From Tenebrio molitor (lineage: Eukaryota; Arthropoda; Insecta; Coleoptera; Tenebrionidae), in assembly GCF_963966145.1 (NCBI RefSeq), contig NC_091049.1, positions 12,090,001 through 12,154,000 on the forward strand: a DNA stretch of 64,000 bases, in the 5' to 3' direction. The first letter of the stretch is position 1. Each line of letters begins with the position of its first letter. Under the pieces are notes generated by a model. That model was not told the origin of the DNA. It ran no database searches and was given only the letters and a program-made list of their open reading frames with translations. This document shows positions 62,480 to 64,000 of the stretch, piece by piece. A program made the translations under genes and the position numbers.

Positions 62480-64000
62480 CACCCCAAGAAAAAAGAAATT
62501 GCGAACACAACTAAAACCTTTGGAGAAAGAGAACAATCGATTGAGAAAAAAAGTTAATTAAGATTAAGAAGAAGCTAATTTAAACCAATTTCAAAAGCTA
62601 TGTGACCATTTCTTGCTAGAGCAAATTTCCAACTTTGTTAAAATTCAGTTGAATCAAACTAATCGAAGTGAGAATGGGAGGAGATATTCTGATGAGTTTA
62701 AAAGATTGTGTCTATCGCTCTATTTTTTGGGCCCTAAATGCTACAAGCAGTTACAGAAAACATTCTTTTTACCGTCTCCACAAGCTTTGAGGCGTTTTGT
62801 TTCCCATATAAAATTTCCAGCGGGTTTTAAGGATAATTTATTTAATGTGTTGCAAATTAAGGTGTAGATAAAATGAGTGAAGAAGATAGAATCTGCATTT
62901 TATCGGTGGATGCAATTTGTTTTATAATTACGGTGATTCGAAGATAATGGAATCGCGAAAACGCTCAAACCTGCAAGTAGTTGTATGGTCGTTATGGCAA
63001 GGGGTTTAAAAAACAATTGGAAACAACCTCTTGGTTACATGTTTTCTGCGACAAGTTATTCAGCTGAGCACACAAAAACTCTTTTGGAAAAATTTGTTGC
63101 TGGGCTCACCAATATAGACTTAGACATTAAAATATTGGTGACAGACATGGGATCCAACTTTATTGAAATGTCCAATTTATTAGGAGTGACTGCAGAACAT
63201 CCCACTTTAATCTTATGTGAAAAAGAACTGTTGTACTTCTTTGATCCACCACATTTAATTAAAGCGATGAGAAACAACATGCTTCTAAATGAATTCAGGT
63301 GGCTGGACTGCAAGACCTCATGGAAATATGTTAAAGACTTTTATAGTAAAGACGAAATGTTAAAAAATCGAATGGAACCCAAATTAACTAATTCTCATGT
63401 AAATAGTACATTTGAAAAGATGAGAGTAAAATTCGCAACAGAAGTCCTTAGTGCCACTGTGGCTACAGGTATTGAAACTTACATCTCATTGGATGACGTT
63501 TTTAATTCGTCAATTTTTGATTCCGCTAAAATTTTCCGAAAGCCTTTTTCTGGCACAGAAAACCATCTAAGTTTTTTAAACAAAACTTTGCAATTCTTAG
63601 GAAACGTGAAGATTTACAACGTCAGTGGTAAGGACATCCCTGCATATATGAAATGCATCACAGGATGGTGTATATCTATTCAGTCACTGATCAAATTATA
63701 TATTATATTGAAGAATCAAGGGTGTTCATTTTTATTAACGAGGAGAGTAAATCAAGACCAATTAGAAAAAATTTTTGGAACGGTAAGGCAGCAGGGGGGC
63801 AACTCCGTGAATCCTCATCAATTTAAACTGGCTTTTCGCAAATTATTTCTAAGCGATTTTCTTCATGCAGATAGCATGAATTGTGAAGAAGATATGGCTA
63901 AAATCTTAAGCAGCATGACAATTTACCCAGACAACCTTGCGACTATCATAAGCAAACATTGCCAGAACAAAACGCATTCAAATATGTTTGCGGGTATCTA
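62480..64000 (+). pseudogene. P-superfamily transposase, runs off the window
   Basis: The coiled-coil start (EKENNRLRKKVN) is followed by 62613-62867: RRYSDEFKRLCLSLYFLGPK, FLPSPQALRRFVSHIKFPAG. After a stop, EEDRICILSVDAICF holds the first Asp in damaged surroundings (DEM expected). From 62937 a frame is open to the window end, 354 codons: VVMARGLKNNWKQPLGYMFS, IKILVTDMGSNFIEMSNLLG (second Asp), LLYFFDPPHLIKAMRNN (the DPPH block), KLTNSHVNSTFEKMRVKFAT, RRVNQDQLEKIFGTVRQQGG (the DQLE..F block). It is the longest unbroken P-like frame here. It resembles the 56166-58822 protein in the RYSDEFKR block. Confidence 0.85.

Overview
This is AT-rich invertebrate nuclear DNA, most likely from an insect. 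The evidence is an irritans-type mariner, many P-superfamily (THAP9-like) relics, Transib, piggyBac, BEL/Pao, PIF/Harbinger, Jockey/CR1-like LINEs, hAT families with BED or TTF fingers, and short introns with GT/AG borders. I found no host gene, rRNA, tRNA or CRISPR array. Almost everything recognisable is transposable-element (TE) material, mostly decayed and repeatedly nested. The species cannot be named from this sequence.

Layout. 1-489: hAT 3' relic. 704-7118: a Harbinger element whose accessory gene is split by a roughly 3.8 kb non-coding repeat (1592-5330) that itself carries two mariner-like MITEs and a hAT fragment. 7215-9480: MITEs, a hAT scrap, an unnamed TE protein and the 5' part of a piggyBac. 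9698-10988: a complete mariner with an uninterrupted 349-residue transposase. 11056-14733: palindromic MITE, piggyBac, FLYWCH/MULE gene, and the BEL/Pao integrase end with an LTR. 14745-16440: an unidentified decayed coding region with 117-bp direct repeats and an A-rich 3' end, possibly virus-derived. 16690-25323: P-like remains and a 7.7 kb unit with 28-bp inverted ends holding an ISL2EU-like SWIM/YqaJ nuclease gene and its convergent transposase; a 3.4 kb Transib with V(D)J-signal-like ends sits inside the nuclease gene. 25350-34222: piggyBac, Tc1-like, hAT, P-like and pogo debris plus a GC-rich island. 34468-36305: a small LTR retrotransposon (TRIM-like) with near-identical LTRs and a tRNA-Lys primer site. 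36297-38205: P-like ORFs, one interrupted by a palindromic TTAA MITE. 39381-43318: a fairly complete hAT interrupted by a truncated LINE. 43499-53775: gag-like, hAT, Tc1-like, deleted Harbinger, THAP, LINE and pogo pieces. 53779-58830: a P-like element with a second copy of the non-coding repeat. 59150-62440: an unnamed arthropod TE gene split by a LINE piece. 62480-64000: a P-like transposase running off the window.

How the parts work together. The genes are transposases or accessory proteins acting on their own element ends, not a host pathway. The most informative parts are the insertions whose empty site can be read: Transib in the nuclease ORF, the TTAA MITE in the P ORF, the LINE in the hAT ORF, and one MITE present in only one of the two copies of the non-coding repeat.
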